64,000 nucleotides of DNA from Thermodesulfitimonas autotrophica (GCF_003815015.1 NZ_RKRE01000001.1:690460-754459), one strand, 5' to 3'; shown: positions 41,615 to 50,453, numbered from the stretch's first letter. Numbers and translations are program-made. The notes: a model not told the origin generated them from the letters alone.

Positions 41615-41643
41615 TTGACATTTTTATCCCGGTTGGTAAAAAT
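41615..41643 (+). promoter_or_regulatory. Promoter of the CBS-GGDEF gene
   Basis: TTGACA (41615-41620), then a 16-17-base spacer and TAAAAA or AAAAAT. It leaves a leader of about 110 nt before the GTG. The leader contains GGCAAACC but lacks the rest of a cyclic-di-GMP riboswitch. Confidence 0.55.
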
Positions 41644-41758
41644 TTATTTGGGTTTTTTAATCGCGGTAGCAAGGAAAATTCCGGCAAACCACGAAAGTCT
41701 CTTTCTCGTTTTTATTCCGGTTCTTCACGCACTACAATACCGAAAGGCGGAAGCAACC

Positions 41759-42613
41759 GTGAAGATCACCGAAATTATGAACCGCAACGTCCTCACCGTC
41801 TGCCAAGACCAGCCGGTTTCGCAGGCTGTTCACCTGATGGAAAAACATAAAGTAGGAGGGCTCGTCGTCTTAGCACCAGACGGCACCTTAGCGGGAATTG
41901 TAACCTCGCGCGACCTGCGTGGCGTCCCGACAAGCCAGCCAATCAGCGAAATAATGTCCCGCGACCTCACGGTTATTGACCCTGCAACGTCACTCTGGGA
42001 AGCGATGGATATTATGAACCAGGCAGGCGTTGAAAGGCTGCCGGTCGTCGCCGCCAAGAAACTTATCGGTATCGTTACCAAGATCGATCTTCTTACCACT
42101 ATCGCCCGCCATACCGATTCGCTCACCGGCCTTTATACCGCCGCCTACCTCCGGGACACGGCAGAGCGACTCTTGCAGACGGCGCCGGAGATCTGCATTA
42201 TTTTTTTCGACATTGACGATTTCGGATTGATCAACAAGCTGCTCGGCCACTCGCAGGGGGACCAGTGCCTCCGGCTGGTGGCTAATCTTTTATGTTGCCA
42301 GAGCAAACCCGGGCAGGACTTTCCTTGTCGCTATGGCGGCGACGAGTTCGCTGTGGTGAGCACCCGGCCCCTGGAAGATGCGGTTGTGTGGGCAAGAAGC
42401 CTGACGGAAGAAGCGGAAAGGAGTTGCAAATCCGTTTCCCTCAGCCTCTCGGCGGGAATAGCCGGTGGCAGGCGCCGGAGCTTCCGGCCCGGGACCAATC
42501 CGGCGGACGTGGTGGAAAGCCTGATTAACTTAGCCAGTTTGGCTTCCACGCGCGCAAAACTCAAACGCTCCAGAATAGAAGTCGCCAGCGGCGAGCCACC
42601 GCTTCCCAATTAA
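41759..42613 (+). CDS. CBS-pair GGDEF protein (putative diguanylate cyclase)
   Basis: A 284-residue protein. Residues 1-120 are two CBS motifs (ITEIMNRNVLTVCQDQPVSQA; EIMSRDLTVIDPATSLWEAM), likely binding an adenine nucleotide. Residues 125-270 are a GGDEF domain with DSLTGLYTAAYL, FFDIDDFGLINKLLGH and an intact YGGDEF, so cyclic-di-GMP synthesis is plausible. No RxxD inhibitory site precedes it. GTG 41759 follows AAAGGCGG. An upstream in-frame extension (from 41558) crosses the promoter and is not coding. The CBS pair may couple energy state to cyclic-di-GMP. Confidence 0.85.
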   Translation: MKITEIMNRNVLTVCQDQPVSQAVHLMEKHKVGGLVVLAPDGTLAGIVTSRDLRGVPTSQPISEIMSRDLTVIDPATSLWEAMDIMNQAGVERLPVVAAKKLIGIVTKIDLLTTIARHTDSLTGLYTAAYLRDTAERLLQTAPEICIIFFDIDDFGLINKLLGHSQGDQCLRLVANLLCCQSKPGQDFPCRYGGDEFAVVSTRPLEDAVVWARSLTEEAERSCKSVSLSLSAGIAGGRRRSFRPGTNPADVVESLINLASLASTRAKLKRSRIEVASGEPPLPN

Positions 42614-42999
42614 TTCCCGCTACTTAGGTCGAGCCGCAACGTAGCGGCTCCTTTCAAGTAAAGATGCTTGAGTTCCCTCTGGGATTTTTCCGTATTAACG
42701 TGCATCAGCACCCTGAGCACTTTTCCCATCGCCCCAGGCACATCAATCTCCTGCGCGCAGAGAAGAGGCACATACTGCCAGCCTAGTTCCCTTGCCGCCA
42801 AAGCAGGAAACTCCGCGTTCAAGTCCGGCGTCAGGGTAAAAAAGATGCTCGCAATATCCTCGATCTCAATTCCGTTCTCCCGGACAAGTGCTAAAAGCAG
42901 CTCTTTGGTGGCCGCAATAATTTCCTCCCGCGTGTTCCTCTCGACGGTAATCGCTCCCCTTATCCCGCGAACACGAATTGGCCTGCACACTCCCTTCAC
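42610..42999 (-). CDS. aroH: Chorismate mutase, AroH type
   Basis: A 129-residue AroH-fold chorismate mutase converting chorismate to prephenate. It has RVRGIRGAITVERNTREEI (active-site Arg), FFTLTPDLNAEFPALAARELGW split by few substitutions, and MGKVLRVLMHVN. Length fits the Bacillus enzyme. The start is probably GTG 42999, though no strong ribosome site is seen. It overlaps the convergent CBS-GGDEF gene by four bases and follows the unknown gene by six. Confidence 0.9.
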   Translation of the reverse strand: MKGVCRPIRVRGIRGAITVERNTREEIIAATKELLLALVRENGIEIEDIASIFFTLTPDLNAEFPALAARELGWQYVPLLCAQEIDVPGAMGKVLRVLMHVNTEKSQRELKHLYLKGAATLRLDLSSGN

Positions 43000-43005
43000 G
43001 AAATT

Positions 43006-43470
43006 TCAGCGCCCGTTATACTTGCGCTCCAGGGCAACCCGGTAACGCGCAAGTTCTTCGCCGATCCGGAAGAAGAACCGCTCCATCTCGTACCTGCTGA
43101 GCACCACATTTTCCGGCTCGAGGATCTCGATTTTTCTAAATTCCTCGCGAAAGACCAGTCGCACCAGATCATCTATACCTTCCGCGACCACCGTCAACTC
43201 CAGCGGTGCGAAGGCAACCTCCGCTCCCGTAACCTCATCGGTAACGGTGTACACTTCCCAGGACATGTTGATATCCTCGATGCGTATCCCCTGCAGCGGC
43301 ACGTTCCGGAAAAGCGCAGCCTGCTGTTCCCGCGCATCCTCCGCTGCCTTCTCCGTCGTTTTGCCGCCAAACAGGAGACGACCCGGCCTGCTCACCCCGC
43401 GAAAATCGAGGCGGATGCGCGCCCGAATCTCTCTTTCTAACAGGTCGGTACCCGCAAGGCTTTTGACCAA
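43006..43470 (-). CDS. Protein of unknown function upstream of aroH
   Basis: About 154 residues, no cysteine in the chosen form, no membrane span. It has a mixed alpha/beta pattern with TVTDEVTGAEVAFAPLELTV and a charged C-terminus (EMERFFFRIGEELARYRVAL). I do not recognise the family. TTG 43470, eight bases after AAGGGGG, is preferred over ATG 43494, which lies before that ribosome site. It is probably co-transcribed with aroH. Confidence 0.6.
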   Translation of the reverse strand: MVKSLAGTDLLEREIRARIRLDFRGVSRPGRLLFGGKTTEKAAEDAREQQAALFRNVPLQGIRIEDINMSWEVYTVTDEVTGAEVAFAPLELTVVAEGIDDLVRLVFREEFRKIEILEPENVVLSRYEMERFFFRIGEELARYRVALERKYNGR

Positions 43471-43599
43471 TACGAATTCCCCCTTACACCCCATAATAAC
43501 AATTCATTCGCGCCAAGCCAGCAAATTCCTCCCCGCCGCGCGTCTACCCGCCTCTTTAGCCCCAAAATTTGTACAGGAGACCAGGTCTTAAAGAAAATG

Positions 43600-44403
43600 C
43601 TAACCGCCCGCGCTCTTCCCCGGCCGGCTTTCTCCTTCGCCTTTACTTCTTGTTTCGTAATCCGGACAGAGGCCAACCGCTTCCCTTAGCGCCGCCACTT
43701 CATCTTCGCTCAGGTATCGGTAGGCCCCGGGACGCAGCCCTTGCAAACGCAACTGGCCGATACCAACCCTCTTAAGACGCAGTACCGGGTAGCCTACTGC
43801 CGCACACATGCGCCGTACCTGCCGCTTGCGTCCTTCCCGCAGCGTAATCTGCAAAAGCGTGCGCCGCGGCAGCCTGCGGAGCACCGTCACCTCTGCTGGC
43901 TGCGTCGGACCGTCTTCCAAGAGCACCCCCTCGCGGAGCTGCCGGACGGCCTCTTCTCCAATAGCGCCCGCAACCCATACGTAATATATCTTCGGCACCT
44001 TATACCGGGGGTGAATCAGGCGGTTGGCTAACTCGCCGTCGTTGGTGAGGAGAAGCAGCCCTTCGCTCTCATAGTCGAGTCGCCCCACAGGATAGACCCG
44101 CTCTGGAACCGCCCGCAGAAAATCGCTTACTTTGGGCCGCCCCTGGGGGTCGTAAAGTGTCGTAACGACGCCCACCGGTTTATAAAAAGCAAGATAAACG
44201 CGCTTCTTCTCAAGAAGCCGCTTCAAATAAACCGGCCTTCCGTCGATCTCCACCACGTCCCGCGCCGGGTCGATCTTCACCCCGGGCCGCGCCACGAGCC
44301 GCCCGTTAACCTTTATCCGCCCCGCCTTGATCAGCATCTCGGCCCGCCGCCGCGAAGCCACCCCCGCCCGGGCTAAAAGCTTATGCAATCTTTCTTCTGC
44401 CAA
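43600..44403 (-). CDS. rluB: RluB/RsuA-family rRNA pseudouridine synthase
   Basis: A 267-residue enzyme that would isomerise uridine in 23S (or 16S) rRNA. An S4 RNA-binding domain occupies residues 1-48 (RLHKLLARAGVASRRRAEMLI). The catalytic Asp is in GRLDYESEGLLLLTND, followed by LREGRKRQVRRMCAAVGYPV. TTG start behind GGTGATGG. The RluB/RsuA split is not certain from sequence. Confidence 0.88.
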   Translation of the reverse strand: MAEERLHKLLARAGVASRRRAEMLIKAGRIKVNGRLVARPGVKIDPARDVVEIDGRPVYLKRLLEKKRVYLAFYKPVGVVTTLYDPQGRPKVSDFLRAVPERVYPVGRLDYESEGLLLLTNDGELANRLIHPRYKVPKIYYVWVAGAIGEEAVRQLREGVLLEDGPTQPAEVTVLRRLPRRTLLQITLREGRKRQVRRMCAAVGYPVLRLKRVGIGQLRLQGLRPGAYRYLSEDEVAALREAVGLCPDYETRSKGEGESRPGKSAGG

Positions 44404-44538
44404 AGCGCCATCACCCGGGGAATATTATACCCGTAACGGCAAGGACGGGCTACCTTTTCGCTGCCAACGCCCCCCTTTCAGCCGAAAATCTTGTTGGGCA
44501 AAGGCCCGCTTTTGGCTATCGCCCCAAATGTTCCTCCC

Positions 44539-45072
44539 CTACCGAAAAAAGAGCCGCACAAAAAGCACCGAAGCTAAAAACGTAGTAAAATCGGCCAAAA
44601 GGCCGGTTACCGGCGCGTAACGGTACTTTTTTACCCCGACCGCGCCGAAGTAAAGGCTCAGCACGTAGAACGTCGTATCGCTCGAGCCCTGCATTGTTGA
44701 GACCAGTCGGCCGAGGAAGCTGTCCGGCCCGTGGGTGCGGATAATATCCGTGGCGATGCCGAGGGCCGCGCCACCCGACAGCGGGCGCATAATCGCGTGG
44801 GGCAAAACTTCCGGTGGGATACCCAGCGGCGTGAGGACTGGCGCCAGCAGGTGTGCCATCCCCGCCATGGCACCGGAAGCGCGAAAGACGCTGATCGCAA
44901 CCAGCATGGCCACTAAATAAGGGATCGTTTTGACCGCGATGGCGAAACCCTCCTGGGCTCCGGAAACAAAAGCCTCGTAAACAGGGACGCGGCGGCAAAA
45001 AGCAGCCACCAGCACCAAAAGTAAGAGGCCGGGGATCACCCATTCCGCCGCCACACTCACGAAACCAATCAT
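44539..45072 (-). CDS. spmB: Spore maturation protein B
   Basis: A 177-residue membrane protein of the nucleoside-recognition (Gate) family with PVYEAFVSGAQEGF, MRPLSGGAALGI and STMQGSSDTTFYVLSLYFGAVG. SpmA and SpmB are needed for proper spore-core dehydration and heat resistance. It follows spmA by 37 bp. Four to five hydrophobic spans are visible. Confidence 0.93.
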   Translation of the reverse strand: MIGFVSVAAEWVIPGLLLLVLVAAFCRRVPVYEAFVSGAQEGFAIAVKTIPYLVAMLVAISVFRASGAMAGMAHLLAPVLTPLGIPPEVLPHAIMRPLSGGAALGIATDIIRTHGPDSFLGRLVSTMQGSSDTTFYVLSLYFGAVGVKKYRYAPVTGLLADFTTFLASVLFVRLFFR

Positions 45073-45109
45073 TCAGGCCGCCTCCCGGAACCGCTTGTTT
45101 TGCCTGAGC

Positions 45110-45697
45110 CTACTTGCTTTTTGGGTAAAACCGCCGCAGCACCGCGTCGGCAAGCACCGCTACCGTCATCCCGCAGGCCGTTGCGAGAATCGTGGTGCCG
45201 ATGATTGCCGCGGGCTCACGCGAGCCGTAAAGTGCCCGGATACCGATTACCGTAGTGGGGACCAGCGTGAGGCAGGCGGTGTTAAGCGCCAGGAAGGTGC
45301 ACATCGCCGGCGTGGCCTCCTCCGGATGCGGGTTCAGTTTCTGCATCTCCCGCATAGCCGCAAGCCCCGCGGGTGTCGCGGCATTGCCGAGGCCAAGGAT
45401 GTTTGCGGCAAGGGTCAAAATAATTGCACCGACGGCCGGGTGGTTGGGCGGCAGCCCCGGAAAGAGCAAACGGACTAGCGGCCGCACCAAGCGAGACAGG
45501 AACTCAACCAAGCCCGCCGCTTCCGCTACCCGCATCACCCCGAGCCAGAAGGCGATGATGGCGATTAAGCCAAAGGAGGTATCCACCGCTGTTTTCGCTC
45601 CTTCAAGGACAGCCGCCGTGACGGCCTCGGCCCTGCCCTTGATCATCGCTATGATAACGCCAGAAAGCATAAGGAAAAGCCATAAAAGATTAACCAC
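45110..45697 (-). CDS. spmA: Spore maturation protein A
   Basis: A 195-residue membrane protein paired with SpmB. It has VNLLWLFLMLSGVIIAMIKG, FGLIAIIAFWLGVMRVAEAAG, NILGLGNAATPAGLAAM and FLALNTACLTLVPTTVIGI, typical of the family. GTG 45697 follows GGAGGGTG. It begins the spmA-spmB operon. The 230 bp upstream holds no clear sporulation promoter that I could match. Confidence 0.93.
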   Translation of the reverse strand: MVNLLWLFLMLSGVIIAMIKGRAEAVTAAVLEGAKTAVDTSFGLIAIIAFWLGVMRVAEAAGLVEFLSRLVRPLVRLLFPGLPPNHPAVGAIILTLAANILGLGNAATPAGLAAMREMQKLNPHPEEATPAMCTFLALNTACLTLVPTTVIGIRALYGSREPAAIIGTTILATACGMTVAVLADAVLRRFYPKSK

Positions 45698-45859
45698 TGG
45701 CGCACCCTCCAGGCCGGGACGCTGCTCACGCGCCTCCGGCAGATCCGTTATCTAAAGCTTATTTCCTCGTGGGCGGCAATTAGAAGCGGGCGCGAAAGGG
45801 CTTTCGCCTTGTTTTACACATCATAACCCGCAATCTCCCAGTAACCGGCATAAGACCTC

Positions 45860-45908
45860 TTGACTTTTTATCCTGGTATTTTTACAATTATAATGAACAT
45901 ATGTTCAT
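45860..45908 (+). promoter_or_regulatory. Promoter with perfect palindromic operator
   Basis: TTGACT (45860-45865), a 17-base spacer and TACAAT (45883-45888). A perfect 16-bp palindrome, ATGAACAT-ATGTTCAT, covers 45893-45908, the expected start point. It resembles ArsR/SmtB-family sites (TGAACA...TGTTCA). No such regulator gene is in the window. Confidence 0.7.
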
Positions 45909-45931
45909 AATAAGCGAAGGAGGTGAGTCTC

Positions 45932-46141
45932 GTGCCCTGGGGATACGGCTACGGCTTCGGCCGGGGATTTGGCTTCGGTCGCTGGCACGCAGCACCCTGG
46001 TGCCGGCGGCGGTTCTGGGGAGCGCCCTACTGGTACGGCTTCCCCGAGGAGAAAGAATTCTTAAAAAACGAAGCCTCTTTCCTCCGGCAGCAACTGGAGG
46101 CAATCGAAAAGCGGCTGCAAGAGCTACAAAAGCAGGAGTAA
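45932..46141 (+). CDS. DUF5320 small protein
   Basis: About 69 residues. The first half is rich in Gly, Phe, Trp and Arg (WGYGYGFGRGFGFGRWHA); the second half is a coiled coil (FLRQQLEAIEKRLQELQKQ). This is the DUF5320 pattern, often found next to NifX-like and MinD/Mrp ATPase genes, as here. GTG 45932 lies five bases after GGAGGTGAG. It converges on that operon and is separated from it by a terminator. Role unknown. Confidence 0.8.
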   Translation: MPWGYGYGFGRGFGFGRWHAAPWCRRRFWGAPYWYGFPEEKEFLKNEASFLRQQLEAIEKRLQELQKQE

Positions 46142-46148
46142 CAGAATG

Positions 46149-46185
46149 AAGGGGCTGCCCGAAAAAGGCAGCCCCTTCAATTTTT
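46149..46185 (+). terminator. Rho-independent terminator after the DUF5320 gene
   Basis: AAGGGGCTGCC and GGCAGCCCCTT pair over 11 positions around a seven-base loop, followed by CAATTTTT. It lies eight bases after the stop and may also stop the convergent operon. Confidence 0.9.
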
Positions 46186-46242
46186 ACTGAACCGAAGGCC
46201 ATCCAGGTATGCGAGCAGTCTTAAACCGCCGGCAGCAAGCAG

Positions 46243-47103
46243 TCAGAGCAGCGCCAGCGCCCCCTCCCAGATATCCCGCACCGCCTTCCCAGCCGCACCG
46301 GCCGTGGCTTCCGTTACCGGTTGGTGCGCCAACTGGGCCTTTACAACCGCGCGCGCAAAAGGAATGCGCCCGAGAAAAGCGGCACCAGCGTCATGGCAGT
46401 AAGCCTCAATCGCCGCGCTCATTTCCGGGTCGATGTCGGCCTTATTTACACAGACGCCAACCTGCACCCCAAAATGGCGCGCTAGCTCCAGGACCCGGGC
46501 AAGATCATGCTTACCTGCAGCCGTAGGCTCGGTTACTAACACGGCCAGATCGGCACCCGAAAGAGAGGCGATAACCGGGCAGCCAATCCCCGGTGGGCCG
46601 TCTATAAGCAGATACTTCCGCCTCGTTTCCTGCGCCAGGTGGCGCGCCTTTTCTTTCACCCGCACTACCAATTTGCCGCTATTCTCCTGCCCGACACCCA
46701 ATTCCGCATAAACAAAAGGGCCGTAGGGAGTGGTAGCGCTGTAAAGGTGGCCGCTCAACCGCTCCGCCAGCGTGATTGCCCCCGCCGGGCAGACATGGTA
46801 GCAGACGGCGCAACCCTCGCAGGCGGTCTCGTCCACCACCCCGTCTTCAATGGCGTCAAAGCGGCACCGTTCGGTGCACATCCCGCAACGGGTGCACTTT
46901 TCCTGGTCTACCACCGGTAACCGCCCGCCGTAAAACGGCTCCTTGGTTAAAACGGTCGGACTGAGCAGCAAATGGAGGTTAGCCGCGTCGACATCCGCGT
47001 CGGCCAGCACCAGGTCCTGCCCCAGAGCCGCGAAAGCACCCGTCAGCGTAGTCTTCCCGGTGCCCCCCTTACCGCTGAGCACCACGATCTCGCGCACGGC
47101 CAA
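46243..47103 (-). CDS. MinD/Mrp-type ATPase with inserted ferredoxin domain (second copy)
   Basis: A 286-residue P-loop ATPase. Walker A is [11 protein letters not shown] two-[4Fe-4S] ferredoxin module is inserted at about residues 62-115 ([22 protein letters not shown]). Walker B/switch region is [13 protein letters not shown]. Such proteins are thought to load or carry iron-sulfur or metal cofactors. TTG 47103 follows GGAGGGA. It overlaps the paralogous upstream gene by 35 bp. It is the last gene of the NifX-like operon. Confidence 0.88.
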   Translation of the reverse strand: MAVREIVVLSGKGGTGKTTLTGAFAALGQDLVLADADVDAANLHLLLSPTVLTKEPFYGGRLPVVDQEKCTRCGMCTERCRFDAIEDGVVDETACEGCAVCYHVCPAGAITLAERLSGHLYSATTPYGPFVYAELGVGQENSGKLVVRVKEKARHLAQETRRKYLLIDGPPGIGCPVIASLSGADLAVLVTEPTAAGKHDLARVLELARHFGVQVGVCVNKADIDPEMSAAIEAYCHDAGAAFLGRIPFARAVVKAQLAHQPVTEATAGAAGKAVRDIWEGALALL

Positions 47104-47932
47104 CTATCCCTCCAATCTCCCGCCAGAGCGCGCGAAAGGCATCCCGCCACGCCGGCAGGCGCTCCGTAAAAGGCGTCCCGGCCGCACCGGCGCGGGCGAT
47201 TTCCAGATCAAAAGGTATTTCCGCCAGCACCGGCAGACCGCGCTCCCGGCAGAAATCCCGCACCCCACTATCGCCTAGATCGGCTTTGTTAATCACCACA
47301 CCGGCAGCAATCCCCAATAGGTCCAGCATGGCCACTACCACTTCCAAATCGTGGCGGCCGAAGGGCGTGGGTTCGGTCACCACGAGACCGAAGTCCACGC
47401 CCCGCACCGCGTGAACCACCGGGCAGGACGCGCCGGGCGGGCAGTCAATGATGGTATGGGCTGTTCCCCACTCCCGCCGGCGGAGGTTTTTGATCAAAGG
47501 CGGGACCAGCGCTTCGCCTACCCGGAGCCTTCCGCCGCCGAAGATGACCTTTCCCGCTCTTCCCTCCGTAATAACGCCAATCTCCCTTTGCCCCTCCGTC
47601 AGCGCGCCGGTAGGGCAAAAGTAGGTGCACCCGCCGCACCCGTGGCACATTTCCGCAAATACCAAAACCGCGTCACCGATTAAAGCGAGAGCGTTGTACG
47701 CACATACCTCTACGCACCGGCCGCAACTGTTGCACTTGCCCTCCTGAAAAACGGGAACCGGCAGGTAAACCGGCGTAGTCTTGCTGATTTTCGGATGCAA
47801 CAGGAGGTGCGCGTTCGGCTCTTCCACATCGCAGTCAAGGAAGCAGAGTTCCTCGCCTATAGATAGAGCCAGGTTAACCGCAACGGTAGTTTTACCCGTG
47901 CCTCCTTTACCGCTGAGAACGGCGACGATCAC
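47069..47932 (-). CDS. MinD/Mrp-type ATPase with inserted ferredoxin domain (first copy)
   Basis: About 287 residues, same architecture as the next gene: Walker [11 protein letters not shown], ferredoxin insert with [11 protein letters not shown] and [11 protein letters not shown], then [12 protein letters not shown]. The two copies differ enough to be an old duplication and may form a heterodimer (inference). GTG 47932 overlaps the upstream NifX-like gene by four bases and follows AGGACAG. A longer form from 47998 would add a basic tail with no family counterpart. Confidence 0.88.
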   Translation of the reverse strand: MIVAVLSGKGGTGKTTVAVNLALSIGEELCFLDCDVEEPNAHLLLHPKISKTTPVYLPVPVFQEGKCNSCGRCVEVCAYNALALIGDAVLVFAEMCHGCGGCTYFCPTGALTEGQREIGVITEGRAGKVIFGGGRLRVGEALVPPLIKNLRRREWGTAHTIIDCPPGASCPVVHAVRGVDFGLVVTEPTPFGRHDLEVVVAMLDLLGIAAGVVINKADLGDSGVRDFCRERGLPVLAEIPFDLEIARAGAAGTPFTERLPAWRDAFRALWREIGGIVGRARDRGAQR

Positions 47933-48315
47933 CTGTCCTGGCCCCCGCAACCACCGCCACAGCGCCCGTGACCATGCTCCCCTGCGCCGTGATCGCAAAG
48001 CGACGGCCCGGTAGCCAGCCTGCCCGCGAGGAAAGCATCCAGCGCTTCATCCACCCTTCCCCGCACGCCGACCAGCGGCACGACCCCGCGCGATAGAAAA
48101 AGCTCCTGTGCCCGGGCGCCGATCCCACCGGCGATAACGTGGGTTACGCCTAAATCGGCCAGGTAACCGGGCAAAAACCCGGGCTGGTGCCCTGGATTCG
48201 GGATTACCGTCTTCTCCTTTACCTGACCGTTAACGACCTCGGCCAAGGTAAACGCAGGGCAGTGACCAAAATGCTGCGCGACGTAACCGTTTTCCGTTGC
48301 CACCGCTACCTTCAC
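47929..48315 (-). CDS. NifX/NifB-type dinitrogenase cofactor family protein
   Basis: A 128-residue small protein of the Nitro_FeMo-Co family. It begins KVAVATENGYVAQHFGHCPAF and has THVIAGGIGARAQELFLSRG. The C-terminus is His/Gly/Cys-rich (CDHGAGEHGHGRCGGGC), suggesting metal binding. Family members bind iron-sulfur or FeMo precursors. No nif structural genes are in the window, so a role in another metal cofactor is more likely. Confidence 0.88.
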   Translation of the reverse strand: MKVAVATENGYVAQHFGHCPAFTLAEVVNGQVKEKTVIPNPGHQPGFLPGYLADLGVTHVIAGGIGARAQELFLSRGVVPLVGVRGRVDEALDAFLAGRLATGPSLCDHGAGEHGHGRCGGGCGGQDR

Positions 48316-48316
48316 C

Positions 48317-48721
48317 TTACTCCCCTCCTTTCCGCAGGCTCATCTGCCGCCCGCGCCCCATGCCCATACCCGGACGCGGCGCTGGTTCATCCCGGACCTC
48401 TTTCAGAGCGCCCTTTTCGTAAGCGGCCACCGCTTCTTTAACCGTTCCGCGGGCACCGGTAAAGCACCGGATTCCCGCCGCCTGTAAAACCCGGTAGGCG
48501 TTGGGACCAAGACTCCCCGTAACCACTACGTTGACCCCCTGGTCTACCACCGCCTGGGCCGCTTGAATGCCGGCCCCGCCACCTGCCCCACTGGCAGGGT
48601 TCGCGATCGCCTGCCAGGATTGGGCTGCCGTATCGTAAATAACGAAGTAAGCGCAGCGCCCGAAATGCCCGTCTACCGCCGCCTCCGGCCGCGCTGCCGC
48701 AGCCGACACCGCAATTTTCAT
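48317..48721 (-). CDS. NifX/NifB-type dinitrogenase cofactor family protein
   Basis: About 134 residues. It has KIAVSAAAARPEAAVDGHFG, FVIYD, and VNVVVTGSLGPNAYRVLQAAG, the family core. The C-terminus is Met/Gly/Arg-rich (RPGMGMGRGRQMSL). ATG 48721 follows GGGAGGTGA. It heads a four-gene operon behind a consensus promoter; the next gene begins one base after its stop. Confidence 0.88.
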   Translation of the reverse strand: MKIAVSAAAARPEAAVDGHFGRCAYFVIYDTAAQSWQAIANPASGAGGGAGIQAAQAVVDQGVNVVVTGSLGPNAYRVLQAAGIRCFTGARGTVKEAVAAYEKGALKEVRDEPAPRPGMGMGRGRQMSLRKGGE

Positions 48722-48770
48722 GCCGTCACCTCCCAACTCAGGACGTTATTGTCTTTAGTATGGGCTGCTA

Positions 48771-48806
48771 GTGATTAATTATAGGCTATTTTTGGGCATA
48801 TGTCAA
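48771..48806 (-). promoter_or_regulatory. Consensus sigma-A promoter of the NifX-like operon
   Basis: On the minus strand TTGACA, exactly 17 bases, TATAAT. The start is near 48771, about 50 nt before the first ATG. The palindrome seen at the DUF5320 promoter is not repeated here. Confidence 0.88.
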
Positions 48807-48944
48807 TTATTCAGACTGGAGGTTTCACCTCAGCCGGTAATTTACTTGTCCGGATCAGAGAAAATCTGGAGGCCCGGCAGGTATATAACAGCGATTTTAC
48901 CTCTTAAGATAAGTGCCGGTGCGGAAGACAAAACGGGGTGAATC

Positions 48945-50330
48945 TTAAACCGCAGCGGGCTGGGGCTCGTAAATGAAGTACTGGTTGCGCCCCGAGTGCT
49001 TGGCCCCGTAAAGCGCAGCATCCGCTGCCGCGAGGATCTCCTCTACCGAGTCCCCGTGCTGCGGGAATGATGCAATCCCGACGGAAATGGTGAAAGGAGG
49101 GTTGGCGTTCTGCGCCACGGCGGCGATAACGCGCTCGGCCACGCTTGCGGCTTCCTGAGCGTCGGCCTGCGGGAGCAGAACCGCAAACTCGTCCCCGCCA
49201 TAGCGCCCGATAACGTCATTCTGGCGCAGGTTCGCCTTCGCCAGGATAACGAGCTGCTGCAGGCACTGGTCACCCACCTGATGCCCGAGGGTATCGTTTA
49301 TCTTTTTGAAGCCGTCGATGTCCATCATCAGCACGCTGAAAGGCCGCCGGATAACCTTCGCCTGGAGCATCACCTCCTGGGCCTTTTGGAGAAAATAGCG
49401 CCGGTTAAGCGCCCCGGTCAGGTAGTCGGTTGTTGCCGCCCGCCGCAGCCGCTCGTTCACCGCCCGCAGATCAGCCGTCCGTAGAGAAACAAGGGTATCG
49501 AGGTTTTCGTTGACCCAGCGCAGATTCTCCTGTACCTGCAGCAGGCGCAGAAAAGGTTCCTTAACGGCCACCAGGAAAATCGCGTGAAAAAGGAGGAAAA
49601 ACGCAACTAACTTATAGATGTGGGCTAAGTAGTTAAAGAACTCGCTACCGTGAATGGCTAAAAGAGACGAGACGGTGCTCGCCAAGAAAACCCCGGTCAC
49701 CCGCACCATCATGAGGTAAAGCAACTCGCCGCTGCGCAGGTATTTCAAAGCATAACGAACGGCCGCACCTCCGGTAAGCAGAGCCGCTATGAGTTCAATA
49801 TTCCCGGCCGTGCTGCTGAGATTTGCCGTCCCGGAACTTACAGAACCTAAAACAGAACCGAATTTAAAGGCTACAGTGGTAAAAGCAGCCGTCGCTACCA
49901 GACCCAACCCGACCAATAAATAGCGCAGGGCGGAAGTCGTCCGCCGCGTCTCCCCGGTCATCCCGCCGCAAAACAACCCCGCTGCGGCAAAAAGGCGCCC
50001 CCCCACCCAGAAGAAAAGGGCTTTGGCACTGCTGTTCGCCAAGACAAAGTCCGGCAACGCCGGAACGGAAAGGGCGTAGAAGAGGTTCAAAACGGCTACC
50101 CCGAGAAAAAAAACGCCGAGTACGTAGTGTTCCAGTCGTTCACTCCATTGTGAGGCGTACCAGAGCACTAAAAAAACACCGAGAGACAACGTCGTGGCCA
50201 GAACCTCGCCCGCCAAGTGGAGCGGCACCTCCGGCAGCCGGTCGTGAACCACGTAAAGACCGGTGCCGAAGAGCGTAACCGCGGCATAAAAAAGAGAAAA
50301 ATAAAGGAATTCCCTTCTTGTAGCTTGCAC
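48945..50330 (-). CDS. MASE3-GGDEF diguanylate cyclase
   Basis: A 461-residue membrane protein. About eight spans in residues 8-270 form a MASE3-type sensor. After a short coiled coil (NLDTLVSLRTADLRAVNERL) comes a GGDEF domain with DYLTGALNRRYF, MMDIDGFKKINDTLGH and the active GRYGGDEF. RQND five residues before GGDEF is an RxxD inhibitory site, so product feedback is likely. It makes cyclic-di-GMP in response to an unknown membrane signal. It is downstream of ytfJ, separated by a terminator. Confidence 0.88.
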   Translation of the reverse strand: MQATRREFLYFSLFYAAVTLFGTGLYVVHDRLPEVPLHLAGEVLATTLSLGVFLVLWYASQWSERLEHYVLGVFFLGVAVLNLFYALSVPALPDFVLANSSAKALFFWVGGRLFAAAGLFCGGMTGETRRTTSALRYLLVGLGLVATAAFTTVAFKFGSVLGSVSSGTANLSSTAGNIELIAALLTGGAAVRYALKYLRSGELLYLMMVRVTGVFLASTVSSLLAIHGSEFFNYLAHIYKLVAFFLLFHAIFLVAVKEPFLRLLQVQENLRWVNENLDTLVSLRTADLRAVNERLRRAATTDYLTGALNRRYFLQKAQEVMLQAKVIRRPFSVLMMDIDGFKKINDTLGHQVGDQCLQQLVILAKANLRQNDVIGRYGGDEFAVLLPQADAQEAASVAERVIAAVAQNANPPFTISVGIASFPQHGDSVEEILAAADAALYGAKHSGRNQYFIYEPQPAAV

Positions 50331-50453
50331 GCAGATCCTCTCCAGAAGTCACGGAATCCCTTACTAGTGTTTTTTCGACACTAATTGGCAAACTCCTTCT
50401 GGGCCACGCAGGTAACTGCCAGAAAGAAACAGCAGCACCGCAACGCCGCACTG

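Noticed and set aside
41650-41758. Cyclic-di-GMP riboswitch before the CBS-GGDEF gene
   Set aside because: GGCAAACC and a GAAA segment are present, but the GGGACGCAAAGCC part and the second domain are missing.
50370-50450. Cyclic-di-GMP riboswitch upstream of the MASE3-GGDEF gene
   Set aside because: GGCAAAC occurs only on the plus strand, antisense to the gene, and the rest of the motif does not follow.
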